Positions 8,902 to 18,743 of a DNA stretch of 64,000 nt are shown here, one piece after another. Origin of the DNA: Francisella adeliensis (lineage in GTDB: Bacteria; Pseudomonadota; Gammaproteobacteria; Francisellales; Francisellaceae); the NCBI RefSeq assembly GCF_003290445.1, contig NZ_CP021781.1, positions 1,488,001-1,552,000 of the forward strand, given 5' to 3'. Position 1 is the first letter of the stretch. The number at the start of each line of letters is the position of its first letter. The notes under the pieces are model-generated. The model made no database searches. It was not told the DNA's origin and saw nothing but the letters and a program-made list of their open reading frames with translations. A program made the position numbers and the translations under genes.

Positions 8902-11089
8902 TTAAGCCGTAACCCTCTTTAAATAGACTATAGTTATGATTTCTAACTTCATGCATATCTTTTGGCCAAGCAAATGGAAGAGTATTGCTACTGTATTGTT
9001 TACCATTTATAAAAGTATGGAAAGATTTAAGTTTATATTTTCCTGTAATAGTGTTTGCAATTGCTTGTCCACCGCTAGTACCTGGTAACCATGCAGCAAT
9101 TAGAGCATCACTATTTTGTAAAGGTGCTTTATCTGCACCAGCTGTTATAACCACTGGTCTACCTGATTGAATCACTGTAATTATAGGTATTCCTTTAGCT
9201 TTTAATTCTTTGATTTGAGTAGCTTGACTTTCACTGAACTTCAAACCTAAGAATTTATTTTGTGGTTCCTTATGTTCATCTGTAAATAGAGGGTTGTTAT
9301 TTGCAACATCCCCATGATATTCAGCATAAGGGTTTTCTGACAAAACTATAATAGCTATAGTGTCAGCTCTACTTAACTGTAATTTATTTTCTTTAAGGTT
9401 TGTAATAAATCTAGTACCTTTTGGTAGATCTGACTTTAACCCATCAAGTGTACTTGTAGCTCCACTATGCTCCTTACCATAAGCTCCTGGCATCCACCAT
9501 TTATTACCAGTAAAGCCTTGCCATAATATAGTCCACCCACCATTTTGGCGACCTATATCATCATAAGCACCCATCAACACTACATTTTTAATTTTACTAA
9601 TTTTCACGGGTAATGTTTTATCTTTATTTTTGAGAAGCACTAATGATTGTTCTGCAGCCTCTAGAGCTGTTTGCTTAATCTTCTCATTCGTAATGGGTTT
9701 CATACTTGGTTTCATAGCTAATTTAACCGCTATAATTCTAGTTACCGCTTGATCTACTCGCGACATCGGAATCTTGTGTTGTGTTACTGCAAATTTTATA
9801 GCTTTTAGTACATCTTCTGCATTACTATAATTGTAACCCTCCATGGTTCTTGGCCATGCTACTTTATTTTGTATTTCAGTGTAATTCTTACTAATATTTT
9901 TTGGCTGTTCTCCCAAGAATTCTTTAGGATAATGATTAGGAATACCTGTATTAAATATACCAAACATAATCATATCTACACCATTATTGATTGACATAGA
10001 TAATGCATCTATAAATGAAATTTTACTTTGCTTGTTTAACATATTATATTTTGCTTGAGCTTTTGATATTGCTGCATAATCAGATACAACAAAACCATCG
10101 AATTTATAGCCATCAATACCTGTTGTAGTAATTTTCTTAAGAAGACCTTTATCTCCACCAAAATGCATTGGAATACCATTTAAACTACTATATGAAGGCA
10201 TCATACTACCAGCACTTGCATTTATAGCTCCACGATATCCTGCTCCATCAGTTTTCCATAATTCATCGAAATTAGTAATCTCAGCATTTCCTTCATCAAG
10301 ACCATTAATAGTTCTTCCATCAGCTATAAAATGCTTAACTGTAGCTAAAGTACCTGTTACATGCTTATTTTGAACATCCTGCATGCCTTGTACAAAATTA
10401 TATGCCATTGTTTTCACAACATTTGGATCTTGCGAAAATGACTCATAAGCTCTACCCCATCTATAATCATGAGCAATAGCTACAGTAGGCGCGTAAACCC
10501 AGTTAAAGCCAGATTCTAAAGTTCCTGCAGCTGTCATTCTAGCTGTTTCTCTGACTAATTTTGGATTATGTGTAGCTCCTAAACCTATATTTTGTGGAAA
10601 TAATGGTGAGCCTAATACATGTTGGTTACCATGAACTTCATCAGTTCCTAACAGAAGCTCTGTCCCTTTAGGTCCTGAGTATTGGCTTTTTGCTAATCTA
10701 GCAATTTTTTGCCACATTTTTAAAGATGGATCATTAGCATCAAACGGTACATCATTACCGCCCACTAAGACTGAACCAATATGGTATTTTTTTATTTTAT
10801 CTAATCCAAACTTTATGATTAGTTCTTTATCAGAAAGAGTGCTTAAATACTTAGCATCTTGTAGATTAGGTATCAAAATAGTTGTAGTTGGAACTATCAT
10901 TTGACCAATTTTCTCATCAAGAGTCATCTTTGAGACGATATCTTTTGCTTGCTTAATATACGGCTGATATAAATCTTTATGAGTATTTACTGTAACTCCA
11001 TGATCTTCTTGTTCTTTTGTATTATAAACCCCAATAGCTACAACGCCACAAGCTACAGCGATAGCTCCTACTAGTATTTTAATCTTCAT
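8894..11089 (-). CDS. bglX: Glycoside hydrolase family 3 beta-glucosidase
   Basis: This is a 731-residue GH3 enzyme with an N-terminal signal or anchor segment (about residues 5-22), so it is probably periplasmic or membrane-tethered. The N-terminal GH3 barrel contains KHFIADGRTINGLDEGNAE and the nucleophile Asp in VVSDYAAIS near residue 336. The C-terminal alpha/beta sandwich domain contains AWLPGTSGGQAIANTITG. The sequence resembles the marine and plant exo-beta-glucanase (ExoP-like) branch, and no C-terminal fibronectin-like domain is evident. It would release glucose from beta-glucans or cello-oligosaccharides. The symbol bglX is a family-level assignment; the linkage preference is unknown. 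Confidence 0.88.
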   Translation of the reverse strand: MKIKILVGAIAVACGVVAIGVYNTKEQEDHGVTVNTHKDLYQPYIKQAKDIVSKMTLDEKIGQMIVPTTTILIPNLQDAKYLSTLSDKELIIKFGLDKIKKYHIGSVLVGGNDVPFDANDPSLKMWQKIARLAKSQYSGPKGTELLLGTDEVHGNQHVLGSPLFPQNIGLGATHNPKLVRETARMTAAGTLESGFNWVYAPTVAIAHDYRWGRAYESFSQDPNVVKTMAYNFVQGMQDVQNKHVTGTLATVKHFIADGRTINGLDEGNAEITNFDELWKTDGAGYRGAINASAGSMMPSYSSLNGIPMHFGGDKGLLKKITTTGIDGYKFDGFVVSDYAAISKAQAKYNMLNKQSKISFIDALSMSINNGVDMIMFGIFNTGIPNHYPKEFLGEQPKNISKNYTEIQNKVAWPRTMEGYNYSNAEDVLKAIKFAVTQHKIPMSRVDQAVTRIIAVKLAMKPSMKPITNEKIKQTALEAAEQSLVLLKNKDKTLPVKISKIKNVVLMGAYDDIGRQNGGWTILWQGFTGNKWWMPGAYGKEHSGATSTLDGLKSDLPKGTRFITNLKENKLQLSRADTIAIIVLSENPYAEYHGDVANNNPLFTDEHKEPQNKFLGLKFSESQATQIKELKAKGIPIITVIQSGRPVVITAGADKAPLQNSDALIAAWLPGTSGGQAIANTITGKYKLKSFHTFINGKQYSSNTLPFAWPKDMHEVRNHNYSLFKEGYGLNN

Positions 11090-11161
11090 GCAAAACCTTA
11101 TTGATTTAAAACCCTTGCATTTAATACTATACTTAAAATTATTATAAATAAATTAATTTCT

Positions 11162-11773
11162 TTAAATTCCACTATGAAATCTAAACTCATAATCTTTTGA
11201 TAAAATCAAGTTTTGCTCAACTTTAGCTAATCTCTCAATGCTTGGTGCTATGTCTGTGGAAGAGTATTTCTGTGCAAAATCCAAATAAATTGTAAAATGT
11301 CTTTTCTCCGACTCTAGTAATCCGCTATAAAACTTTTGTAAATCTGCATCAAGATGAGGGGCTATTTTTGCAAACCTTTCACATGATCGTGCTTCAATAT
11401 ATGCACCTACAATTAAAGCATCAATAAATCTACCATGCTTGTCTGTACGAGTATTTTTTATCAGCTCACTTGCATATCTAGATGCTGAAATTGCTTTAAA
11501 CTCAATTTTGCGTTTTTTTAGTATTCGCATAACTTGTTCAAAATGTACTAACTCTTCTCGAGCAATCTTTGACATTTTAGTTATAAGCTCTGGTTTATCT
11601 GAGTATTTATAAAGATAAGTCATCGCTGATGAGGCTGCTTTCATTTCACAGTGCGCATGATCAATAAGCATCAGCTCCTGATTTGCTAAAGCCTTATCAA
11701 CCCACTCTTCTGGTGTTTCACATGGTAAGAAATCTTCTATCGTTATAAAATCAGCATATAGTTTTTTTGACAT
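11162..11773 (-). CDS. miaE: tRNA 2-methylthio-N6-isopentenyladenosine hydroxylase
   Basis: A 203-residue di-iron ferritin-like protein of the MiaE family. It hydroxylates the isopentenyl group of ms2i6A37 in tRNAs reading UNN codons. Iron-binding motifs typical of the fold are visible: REELVHFEQV, EARSCERFAKI and SEKRHFTIYL. MiaA, which makes the precursor i6A37, is encoded elsewhere in this window (45989-46924), so at least two steps of the pathway are here. The gene stands alone between the GH3 gene and the AEC carrier on the same strand, with no overlap. Confidence 0.93.
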   Translation of the reverse strand: MSKKLYADFITIEDFLPCETPEEWVDKALANQELMLIDHAHCEMKAASSAMTYLYKYSDKPELITKMSKIAREELVHFEQVMRILKKRKIEFKAISASRYASELIKNTRTDKHGRFIDALIVGAYIEARSCERFAKIAPHLDADLQKFYSGLLESEKRHFTIYLDFAQKYSSTDIAPSIERLAKVEQNLILSKDYEFRFHSGI

Positions 11774-11862
11774 TAGTCTTTAGGGTAAAATATTTTGGTT
11801 TTATTATAAAAGATATTTTGAATAATATATAGTTTGTGTACAAAATCTTAAGTAATAGACTT

Positions 11863-12807
11863 TTAATTCCATAGGTTAAATAAGTATGGAAATATCAATA
11901 GTAATATTGGAATTGTAACAATACACATTACTGTTTGCATACTTATAATATTCCCCATTGATTCATGATCTCCCTTTAAAAGATATACCATAGCATAAGC
12001 ACTTGTACTAGCAGGTGATGCAGCATATATCATGCAAATAGCTACAAGAGTTTTATCAAAACCTAAAGGACTTAGTACCAACACCACTGCAACTGGAAAT
12101 ATTATTAATTTAACGATTGAACAATTAATAATCCCAACGATCTTAAGCATATTAATATTAAACTTAATACTAGCTCCAACAGCCATAATACTTAAAACAA
12201 TCGAAGCTGAACTAAAGTTACTTAATACTAGATTTAAAGGATCTATGTTGAGAATTATAGGAACATATTTAGCTAAAACATTAAACACAAAACCTAAGAT
12301 ACATGCAATAATCAAAGGATTCCTTAAAAGTTCGATAATCACTGCAAATAGGTTTTTTTTATTTTTGGGATCCTTTTCATTAAGCATTATTAAACCAACA
12401 ATATTTGCTAAAGCAATCATAGATGCTGTAATAATTGCAATAATAGGCATAGCTTCTGCAGGGTTGAAGTATGAAACCGTAACACCTATAAATACATAAC
12501 TGTTGTACCTAAAAGAACCTTGGACAAAAACCACCCAAAACTTTTCATCTTTGAAAAAAAACTTAAATGCTCTTAAAAAGAACAGTAGAATAAAAACTAG
12601 AACGATTAAGACTACAATAAATCCCGAGCTTGAATATGCAATACTAGCATTTGCGACATCATAAACTATTAGTGATGGAAAAAATATATAGTAAACAAGT
12701 TTATTTATAGCCGACCAAAAACTTTTATCTTTAAGCCAAAATTTCTCTATCATAAAGCCTGAAATCAAAAGTACCAAAATTGGTAGTATTGAATTAATAA
12801 TTGGCAC
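11863..12807 (-). CDS. AEC family (auxin efflux carrier-like) transporter
   Basis: A 314-residue integral membrane protein with about ten hydrophobic segments in two halves, including PSLIVYDVANASI and the later AASPASTSAYAMVYLLKGD. The latter segment is characteristic of the AEC/YfdV/MleP group of bacterial permeases. Members carry malate, malonate or other organic acids, but the substrate cannot be read from sequence. It is transcribed divergently from cdd, with 172 bp between the starts. Confidence 0.88.
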   Translation of the reverse strand: MPIINSILPILVLLISGFMIEKFWLKDKSFWSAINKLVYYIFFPSLIVYDVANASIAYSSSGFIVVLIVLVFILLFFLRAFKFFFKDEKFWVVFVQGSFRYNSYVFIGVTVSYFNPAEAMPIIAIITASMIALANIVGLIMLNEKDPKNKKNLFAVIIELLRNPLIIACILGFVFNVLAKYVPIILNIDPLNLVLSNFSSASIVLSIMAVGASIKFNINMLKIVGIINCSIVKLIIFPVAVVLVLSPLGFDKTLVAICMIYAASPASTSAYAMVYLLKGDHESMGNIISMQTVMCIVTIPILLLIFPYLFNLWN

Positions 12808-12836
12808 GACTCTTTACTTAAAATTAGGAAAAATTA

Positions 12837-12865
12837 TTGACACTAAAACTATCATAGATTAAACA
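12837..12865 (+). promoter_or_regulatory. Possible promoter facing cdd
   Basis: TTGACA at 12837-12842 is a perfect -35 hexamer. With a 17-bp spacer the weak -10 TAAACA lies at 12860-12865. It is in the divergent gap between the AEC transporter and cdd, about 115 bases upstream of the cdd start codon, so the leader would be long. The -10 match is poor. Confidence 0.35.
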
Positions 12866-12979
12866 CCGTTACAAATAGACATAATCTAATACTCCTTGTT
12901 TTGGTTTAAATCAAATTAGTTGAATTAATCCGCACATCAGATAGAATGGAAGCTATCGACTCTGTAAATATAATTAAAA

Positions 12980-13384
12980 ATGACATCAGCAGATAAAAAC
13001 AAACTAATAGACAAAGCTATCGAAGCTTCAAACAATGCCTATGCACCATACTCAAACTTCAAAGTTGGTGCAGCCCTTCTTATGAAAGATGGTAGCTACA
13101 TTTTAGGGGCTAATGTCGAAAATTGTGCTTATGGTCCAAGTAATTGTGCCGAAAGGTCTGCTTTATTTGCGGCTTACAGCCAAGGCTTTCGAAAAGAAGA
13201 TATCAAAATGATAGCAACTATCACAGATACTCCAAAAGCTTCATCATCATGTGGAACTTGTAGACAAGTAATGACTGAACTACTAACTACTGAATGTATT
13301 GTACTATTTTCAAATAATGCAAAATCAGATATAAAAGAAACTACAATTGATGAATTGCTACCTGATAGATTTATACTTGAATAA
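12980..13384 (+). CDS. cdd: Cytidine deaminase
   Basis: This 134-residue tetrameric-type cytidine deaminase converts cytidine and deoxycytidine to uridine forms in pyrimidine salvage. The zinc-site motifs are complete: NVENCAYGPSNCAERSAL contains the Cys ligand region and catalytic Glu, and SSCGTCRQVM contains the paired Cys ligands. The N-terminal YAPYSNFKVGAALL matches the substrate-binding segment. It is one of the few plus-strand genes on the left side and is monocistronic, followed by the minus-strand tRNA-Lys. Confidence 0.96.
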   Translation: MTSADKNKLIDKAIEASNNAYAPYSNFKVGAALLMKDGSYILGANVENCAYGPSNCAERSALFAAYSQGFRKEDIKMIATITDTPKASSSCGTCRQVMTELLTTECIVLFSNNAKSDIKETTIDELLPDRFILE

Positions 13385-13484
13385 CATTATAATTATCAAT
13401 AACAGAATAATGCATCTATTTTAGATACTAAAATTACTACTTGTTTTCTATTTATTTTTAAAGGGGTGATTTTTTGAAAAATAA

Positions 13485-13560
13485 TGGTGGGATGTACAGG
13501 ATTCGAACCTGTGACCAATTGGTTAAAAGCCAACTGCTCTACCAACTGAGCTAACATCCC
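13485..13560 (-). tRNA. tRNA-Lys (anticodon TTT)
   Basis: Read on the minus strand, the 76-nt sequence folds into a full cloverleaf. The acceptor stem pairs GGGATGT with ACATCCC, and the CCA end is encoded. The D arm contains AGCTCAGTTGGTAGAGC. The anticodon loop CTTTTAA gives anticodon TTT. The T arm contains GGTTCGAATCC. It decodes AAA and AAG lysine codons. Confidence 0.98.
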
Positions 13561-13574
13561 GGTAGATGAGAAGT

Positions 13575-13602
13575 ATTATACTTTTTAATTTTTTTATGTC
13601 AA
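13575..13602 (-). promoter_or_regulatory. Sigma-70 promoter of tRNA-Lys
   Basis: On the minus strand TTGACA (13597-13602) and TATAAT (13575-13580) are both perfect consensus hexamers, separated by a 16-bp A-rich spacer. The predicted start is a few bases upstream of the tRNA 5' end at 13560. The -35 box lies inside the 3' end of the upstream dehydrogenase gene. Confidence 0.9.
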
Positions 13603-16600
13603 CGCTTTTTGTGACTTTTTATAATTTAATTCTAATAACTCGATCGGATGTTTTATAGTGTGCCCTTCAACCCTTTTAATTTGACAACGACAAGAAAAAC
13701 CTGTGACCACAGAATTTCTAATTCCGAACTTCTCAATTTTATCTTTCCAGCTTAAATTATAAATTTGTTTTGATGCTTCAAGGTGTTTAACTTCATGCCC
13801 AAAACTTCCAGACATTCCACAACAACCAATTTTTACAGCTTCTGCTTCTATACCAAAATGTTTAAAGACTTTTTGCCACTGATCCACCGATACTGGAGAT
13901 AGTGATTTTTCGGTACAGTGATTAAATATATTTATCTTACCTTCATATTTAGTTGATACTGTTGGTAAATTTGGTAATTGCTCATACAGCCATTCTTGAA
14001 TCATTTTAACTTTAAACTCGACCTTACCTTTCAAGTATTTCTTATATTCATCTCGATAAACTAAGGTCATAGCAGGATCGACTCCAATCATATCTATACC
14101 GATACCAGATATTTTGTTATAAAGCTTCGTAGCTTTATTTGCTTGTTTATCAAAATACTTTAAAAAACCTTTTACATGTGAAGGCTTACCATTTACTTTA
14201 AATGGTGCTAAATATACCCGATAACCTAAAGCTGTAAGTAGATCATATAAACTTAGTACTATATGCGTATCATATAAAGATGTGAAAATATCTTGCACGA
14301 TACATACTGATTTTGATTTTTCATCTTCCGTTAATTTTTGCATTTCTTTAAGATCAAATTCAAATGCACCTCTACGACTAAGCTCTTTGCGAAGATTTAA
14401 GCTACTAATAACAGGAGTATCCACAAATCCAATAATATTCCCTAAACCAGCTCTCACAAATTGAGTATTAAAAATATCATTAAACATCTTTGGTGCAGAT
14501 AAGTTCAGACTAAGTATACTCTCACTAAATTTCACAAAATAATCAGTTGCTGGACGACGATATTTAGAATGATAATGTGCTAAAAATTGCGACTTCATAC
14601 TTGGAATATCTACTTTTATCGGGCACCCTGTAACGCAGGCCTTACAACCTAAGCACTTATCTAATGAATCATAAACTTCATGCGAAAAGTCTTCTTTAAA
14701 ATCTTTTAGTCTATCTATGCCTACTTTATAATCATTACTTACTGTTGAATATCCTTTAGCTGAAAGTTGATTTAACCACTCTCGTAATATCGCTGAGCGA
14801 CCTTTCGGTGAATACAGCCAGTTTCTACTTACCTTAGCAGATGGACAAATAGCAGTATCATAATCATAATTTAAGCACTGAGAATTACCATTACAATTAT
14901 AAGCACCTGAAAATTGCTCACGCATTTCTTTTGATACACTGTTATCTATAGCCCCCCTAAAAGGACCTGCTACTTTGACTATATTATCCTTACTATTTGC
15001 TGGAGTTGTGATTTTACCAGGGTTAAGTTGGTTATATGGGTCAAATGCTTGTTTAATATGCCCTAGACTCTTATACAGATCTTCACCAAAAAAATCTTTA
15101 AGGTATTCGCTACGATAACCATGACCATGCTCAGCACAAAGTATACCACCATGCTTTTTCACCAACTGGCTTACTTTCTTAGTGATTTCTGAGACTTTTT
15201 TAGCATCATTTTCATCACTCATATCTAACGCGGGTCGAATATGTAAACAACCAACATCTACATGACCAAACATCCCATACTTAACATCATAACTATCTAA
15301 AAGTTTAGATAAATCTTTAATATAATCTGCTAAATTTTCTGGAGCAACAGCGGTATCTTCAATAAAAGGTATTGGTTTGCGGTTTCCTTTCATAGCACCA
15401 AGCAAGCCAACCCCTTTTTTACGCAACTCCCATAAGCTATTCATCTCAGCAGTATCTTCAGTTAAATGATAAATCTTATTATCATCTAAAAGCAGTTTTT
15501 CTAACCCGGCAGTTTTATTATCAACAATAGCTTGAGTTTCACCAATAAATTCTATGAAATTTATTGCAGCAACTTCTTGAGAATGATCTTTCTCTATCAT
15601 ATGCTTGATACGATGATACACTTCATCTTCTTTTGCTAGCCTTACGATATTATTATCAATAGTTTCTATCGCTGATGGCTCATAAACCAATAAATCTCTA
15701 GCAGCTTTTAAAGCCTCATCAAACCTAGCATACGATACAGCAAACAATGCTTTAAACTTCGGTTTTTTAGTAAGTTTTAACTTCATTTCTGTAACAAATG
15801 CAAGCGTGCCTTCTGAACCTGAAATTAAATAGCTAAGGTTTATTTTGTTATTTGGCTTATCATAGGTTTTAGAAAGGTTATATCCTGTCAGAAACCTACT
15901 TAGCTTAGGCATTTCAGATTCTATTTGATAATAATTATCTACTATTTGCTCTTCTATAGTAGTATAAATATTTTTCTCAACTTCACTTAAATTACTACTT
16001 TGAATATCATCCACAGAAATAGTCTTGGTACGAATATTATGACCAGTTACTAGCATACATTCTAGCTCTAAAATATGCGCACTAGTACGACCATAAATCC
16101 TTGAGCCTTTACCACACGCATCAGTATTTACCATACCACCTAAAGTAGCACGGTTACTAGGAGAAAGGTTTGGTGCAAAAAAATACTCACTATTGGCAAT
16201 CTTATCGTTTAACTGATCTAAAACGACTCCTGGCTGCACAACAACAAATTCATCATCTAGATTAACTTCTAAAATTTGATTCATATAACGACTACTATCA
16301 ACTATCACACCCGCACATAATGAATGCCCTGCTGTTCCAGTGCCTCCACCTCTTGGTGCAAATTTCATTTCACGATATTTTTCTAAACTTGCTAGTTTAA
16401 ATACAATCTCAACATCTGATTTTGACCTTGGAAAAACAACTAGCTCAGGAACCACCATATAGACACTATTATCCATTGATGTTGATATTCTAGAAGCATA
16501 ATCTTCGTGAAGATCACCCCTAAAACCATCTTGACGAAGATCATTAATAAATAGATCTATAAGTTGGTTTAGCTTATTGGATATATTTAAAACTGGGAGC

Positions 16601-16614
16601 TTATCTTGTTTCAT
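13594..16614 (-). CDS. FAD/Fe-S D-2-hydroxyacid dehydrogenase (YdiJ-like)
   Basis: A 1006-residue fusion with the same layout as E. coli YdiJ, which oxidises D-2-hydroxyglutarate and passes electrons to the respiratory chain. The N-terminal FAD-binding PCMH domain includes FAPRGGGTGTAGHS near residue 85. The FAD-oxidase C-terminal domain includes FGHVDVGCLHIRP. Two cysteine clusters follow: CNGNSQCLNYDYDTAICPS near residue 575 and CLGCKACVTGCPI near residue 655. The end carries a CCG domain (IGCCGMSGSFGHE, near 933) as in GlcF/heterodisulfide reductase. A glycolate or D-lactate substrate is the main alternative. It is separated by 115 bp from the sugar-acid module upstream and is probably transcribed separately. 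Confidence 0.88.
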   Translation of the reverse strand: MKQDKLPVLNISNKLNQLIDLFINDLRQDGFRGDLHEDYASRISTSMDNSVYMVVPELVVFPRSKSDVEIVFKLASLEKYREMKFAPRGGGTGTAGHSLCAGVIVDSSRYMNQILEVNLDDEFVVVQPGVVLDQLNDKIANSEYFFAPNLSPSNRATLGGMVNTDACGKGSRIYGRTSAHILELECMLVTGHNIRTKTISVDDIQSSNLSEVEKNIYTTIEEQIVDNYYQIESEMPKLSRFLTGYNLSKTYDKPNNKINLSYLISGSEGTLAFVTEMKLKLTKKPKFKALFAVSYARFDEALKAARDLLVYEPSAIETIDNNIVRLAKEDEVYHRIKHMIEKDHSQEVAAINFIEFIGETQAIVDNKTAGLEKLLLDDNKIYHLTEDTAEMNSLWELRKKGVGLLGAMKGNRKPIPFIEDTAVAPENLADYIKDLSKLLDSYDVKYGMFGHVDVGCLHIRPALDMSDENDAKKVSEITKKVSQLVKKHGGILCAEHGHGYRSEYLKDFFGEDLYKSLGHIKQAFDPYNQLNPGKITTPANSKDNIVKVAGPFRGAIDNSVSKEMREQFSGAYNCNGNSQCLNYDYDTAICPSAKVSRNWLYSPKGRSAILREWLNQLSAKGYSTVSNDYKVGIDRLKDFKEDFSHEVYDSLDKCLGCKACVTGCPIKVDIPSMKSQFLAHYHSKYRRPATDYFVKFSESILSLNLSAPKMFNDIFNTQFVRAGLGNIIGFVDTPVISSLNLRKELSRRGAFEFDLKEMQKLTEDEKSKSVCIVQDIFTSLYDTHIVLSLYDLLTALGYRVYLAPFKVNGKPSHVKGFLKYFDKQANKATKLYNKISGIGIDMIGVDPAMTLVYRDEYKKYLKGKVEFKVKMIQEWLYEQLPNLPTVSTKYEGKINIFNHCTEKSLSPVSVDQWQKVFKHFGIEAEAVKIGCCGMSGSFGHEVKHLEASKQIYNLSWKDKIEKFGIRNSVVTGFSCRCQIKRVEGHTIKHPIELLELNYKKSQKALT

Positions 16615-16729
16615 ATTATAAAATACTTAGAAAGTTTACTTAATTATATAAGAAAAGTAAGAATTCATAAACAGCTATATAATAAAGCTATAGAAGGAGT
16701 TACCAAAATTTGATAAAAATTTTTACTGA

Positions 16730-17911
16730 TTATTTTACAACAACCTTAATTGTTTTCTTAGATAAAGCTTTTTCATTTATCTCAATACCTAAGCCTGGAG
16801 TGTTTGGAGCTTCAAAAAAGCCATTTATTGGTTGAGGGTCTTGTATACAAAGCTCTCTATTAAAGTCTTTTAAAGCATAAGTATGATGCTCATGTATCAT
16901 AAAGTTAGGTATAGCTGTTTCAAGGTGTAAACTTGCTGCTGTAGCTATTGGACCACCACAAACATGTGCTTGAATTTTCACATCATACATATCAACATAG
17001 TCACAAATTTTCTTAGCTTCAGTTAAACCACCACACAAGCCGATATCTGGCTGTAAGATATCTATAGTTTGTTTTTCGATATATTCTCTCACACCATGAC
17101 GCAAATATAGCCTCTCACCTGCAGCAATCGGCACATCAAGCTTTTGTTTAAGTGGCTCATGTAATTTACTGTTTAAGTAATTCACCGGCTCTTCAAAATA
17201 AAGACATTTAAAGTCTTCAGCTATCTCACCTAACTGTAATGCTGATGTAAGACTTGGTAAACTATGACACTCAAAAATAATATCGCCATTTTCACCAAGT
17301 ACATCACGAATAGCCTGCATTCTTTCACGAATAAGATTAAGATGACTTCTGCGAAATGGTAAAGTGCAATCATATAAAGTATCACCCTTATCATCAAACA
17401 TCATAGGGTCTACTTTAATCGCATCATAGCCTTCTGCGACTGCTTTTTCTGTAGCTTTTGCATAATCTTCTGGCTTGTATAACGCTTTTCTCTCATACTG
17501 ATCCCAGTCAAATTGAAGTTGACTAGCATAAGTACGCAACTTAGGATTGGTTTTACCACCTAATAATTCATAAACTGGTAGTCCTAGCGCTTTACCTTTG
17601 ATGTCCCAAAGAGCTATATCAATAGCACTCATAGCAGCATAAACAACAGGTCCACCACCTAAGCCCCAAAAACTTTCACGTAGCATTCTATCCCATAGTT
17701 TTTCACTATTAAATGGATCAGTACCTATCACTATAGCTTGGGCAAATTCTTGAATCATATTTGCTGCTGCAGAATGCCCTAAATCATAAGCTAATCCTGC
17801 CTCACCAACCCCTGTGATACCCTCATCCGTAATTACTTTTACAAAAACCGGTGACCAAGCAGGTCTTTTATCACAATAAATATCAAATACTTCTACTGCT
17901 ATTATTTTCAT
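16730..17911 (-). CDS. Enolase-superfamily sugar acid dehydratase (galactonate dehydratase-like)
   Basis: A 393-residue mandelate racemase/muconate lactonizing enzyme of the galactonate/mannonate dehydratase type. It would remove water from a sugar acid to give a 2-keto-3-deoxy acid. The N-terminal capping domain includes VKVITDEGITGVGEAG. The barrel shows AIKVDP near residue 166, the metal-ligand segment IIFECHS, then FEEPV, AAGERLY and the His-containing IQAHVCGGPIATAASLH. This order matches DgoD. It lies 16 bp downstream of the lactonase gene, in one apparent operon with the SDR. The exact sugar acid is not determined. Confidence 0.85.
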   Translation of the reverse strand: MKIIAVEVFDIYCDKRPAWSPVFVKVITDEGITGVGEAGLAYDLGHSAAANMIQEFAQAIVIGTDPFNSEKLWDRMLRESFWGLGGGPVVYAAMSAIDIALWDIKGKALGLPVYELLGGKTNPKLRTYASQLQFDWDQYERKALYKPEDYAKATEKAVAEGYDAIKVDPMMFDDKGDTLYDCTLPFRRSHLNLIRERMQAIRDVLGENGDIIFECHSLPSLTSALQLGEIAEDFKCLYFEEPVNYLNSKLHEPLKQKLDVPIAAGERLYLRHGVREYIEKQTIDILQPDIGLCGGLTEAKKICDYVDMYDVKIQAHVCGGPIATAASLHLETAIPNFMIHEHHTYALKDFNRELCIQDPQPINGFFEAPNTPGLGIEINEKALSKKTIKVVVK

Positions 17912-17927
17912 TTATTTATCCTTACTA

Positions 17928-18743
17928 TCAATCATTAATTGAGTAAATATCGCTAGCTACCCTACAAAATATATTCTGTGAAACTTTTTCATTATTTATA
18001 TATTTTCTCAAGTAATTCTGCCAAAATTTATAATCTTGTGTATATGAAACTGGATAGTTTGAGCCATAACAAAGTTGCTTTTGATTTATATAATCAAAAA
18101 TAAAATCTAAAGCTCTATCTACATCGCAAATATCATTGTTTAAATCAAAACCTGATAACTTAAGGTACCAGTTTTTATTTTGAGATATATTTTTGATAAA
18201 AGTCTGCCATTCTTTAACACTGCCATTTTCAGCATATAAGGGTAACCCAAAATGCTCAATAGCTATCTTCACGCCTGAATTATTGATACTATCTAAAAGC
18301 GGTAAAAACTGCTCAGGATACATTTGAGCTTCAAACACTAAATTATTGTCTTTTAAGATCGTTAACTTTTTATTTAAATCCCTAGGAATCTCTTTATCAA
18401 AAGGACTATAGTTTGACTTATCAGTCTTTGACATTATCTGACGCACACCGATAATATCTTCATATTGAGCTAAATATTCAATACTTTTTTCAAACTCACC
18501 TAAACTCAAAGTAAAATCAGCAAAAGCTACTACTTTTATATTTTCACAAGGGAACTTTGATTTTAGCCAGCTATACTCACATAAAGGTTCAAAAATATCA
18601 CTGTGAGCCTCTATATGTACAAAAGCGTTAGTATTTAGACTATCAGGGGTAACCACTTTAGGTAAATCTGTATTGTTAACCCAGTCATTATACCCATTTT
18701 GTAAATCCCAAAAATGGATATGTGAATCTACGACTTTCATCAT
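17928..18743 (-). CDS. Amidohydrolase-family sugar lactonase (COG3618 type)
   Basis: A 271-residue metal-dependent hydrolase of the amidohydrolase_2 family. The N-terminal VVDSHIHFWD carries the HxH motif, AIEHFGLP the middle His and GSNYPVS the late conserved region. COG3618 members include L-fuconolactonase and 2-pyrone-4,6-dicarboxylate lactonase. Its place between an SDR (4-bp overlap) and a sugar-acid dehydratase suggests it opens the lactone made by the SDR to the aldonate used by the dehydratase. That order is inference from the neighbourhood. Confidence 0.82.
   Translation of the reverse strand: MMKVVDSHIHFWDLQNGYNDWVNNTDLPKVVTPDSLNTNAFVHIEAHSDIFEPLCEYSWLKSKFPCENIKVVAFADFTLSLGEFEKSIEYLAQYEDIIGVRQIMSKTDKSNYSPFDKEIPRDLNKKLTILKDNNLVFEAQMYPEQFLPLLDSINNSGVKIAIEHFGLPLYAENGSVKEWQTFIKNISQNKNWYLKLSGFDLNNDICDVDRALDFIFDYINQKQLCYGSNYPVSYTQDYKFWQNYLRKYINNEKVSQNIFCRVASDIYSIND

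Noticed and set aside
12032-12499. 155-residue plus-strand open frame antisense to the AEC carrier
   Set aside because: It is a shadow of a hydrophobic membrane-protein gene. No independent motif or ribosome-binding site was seen.
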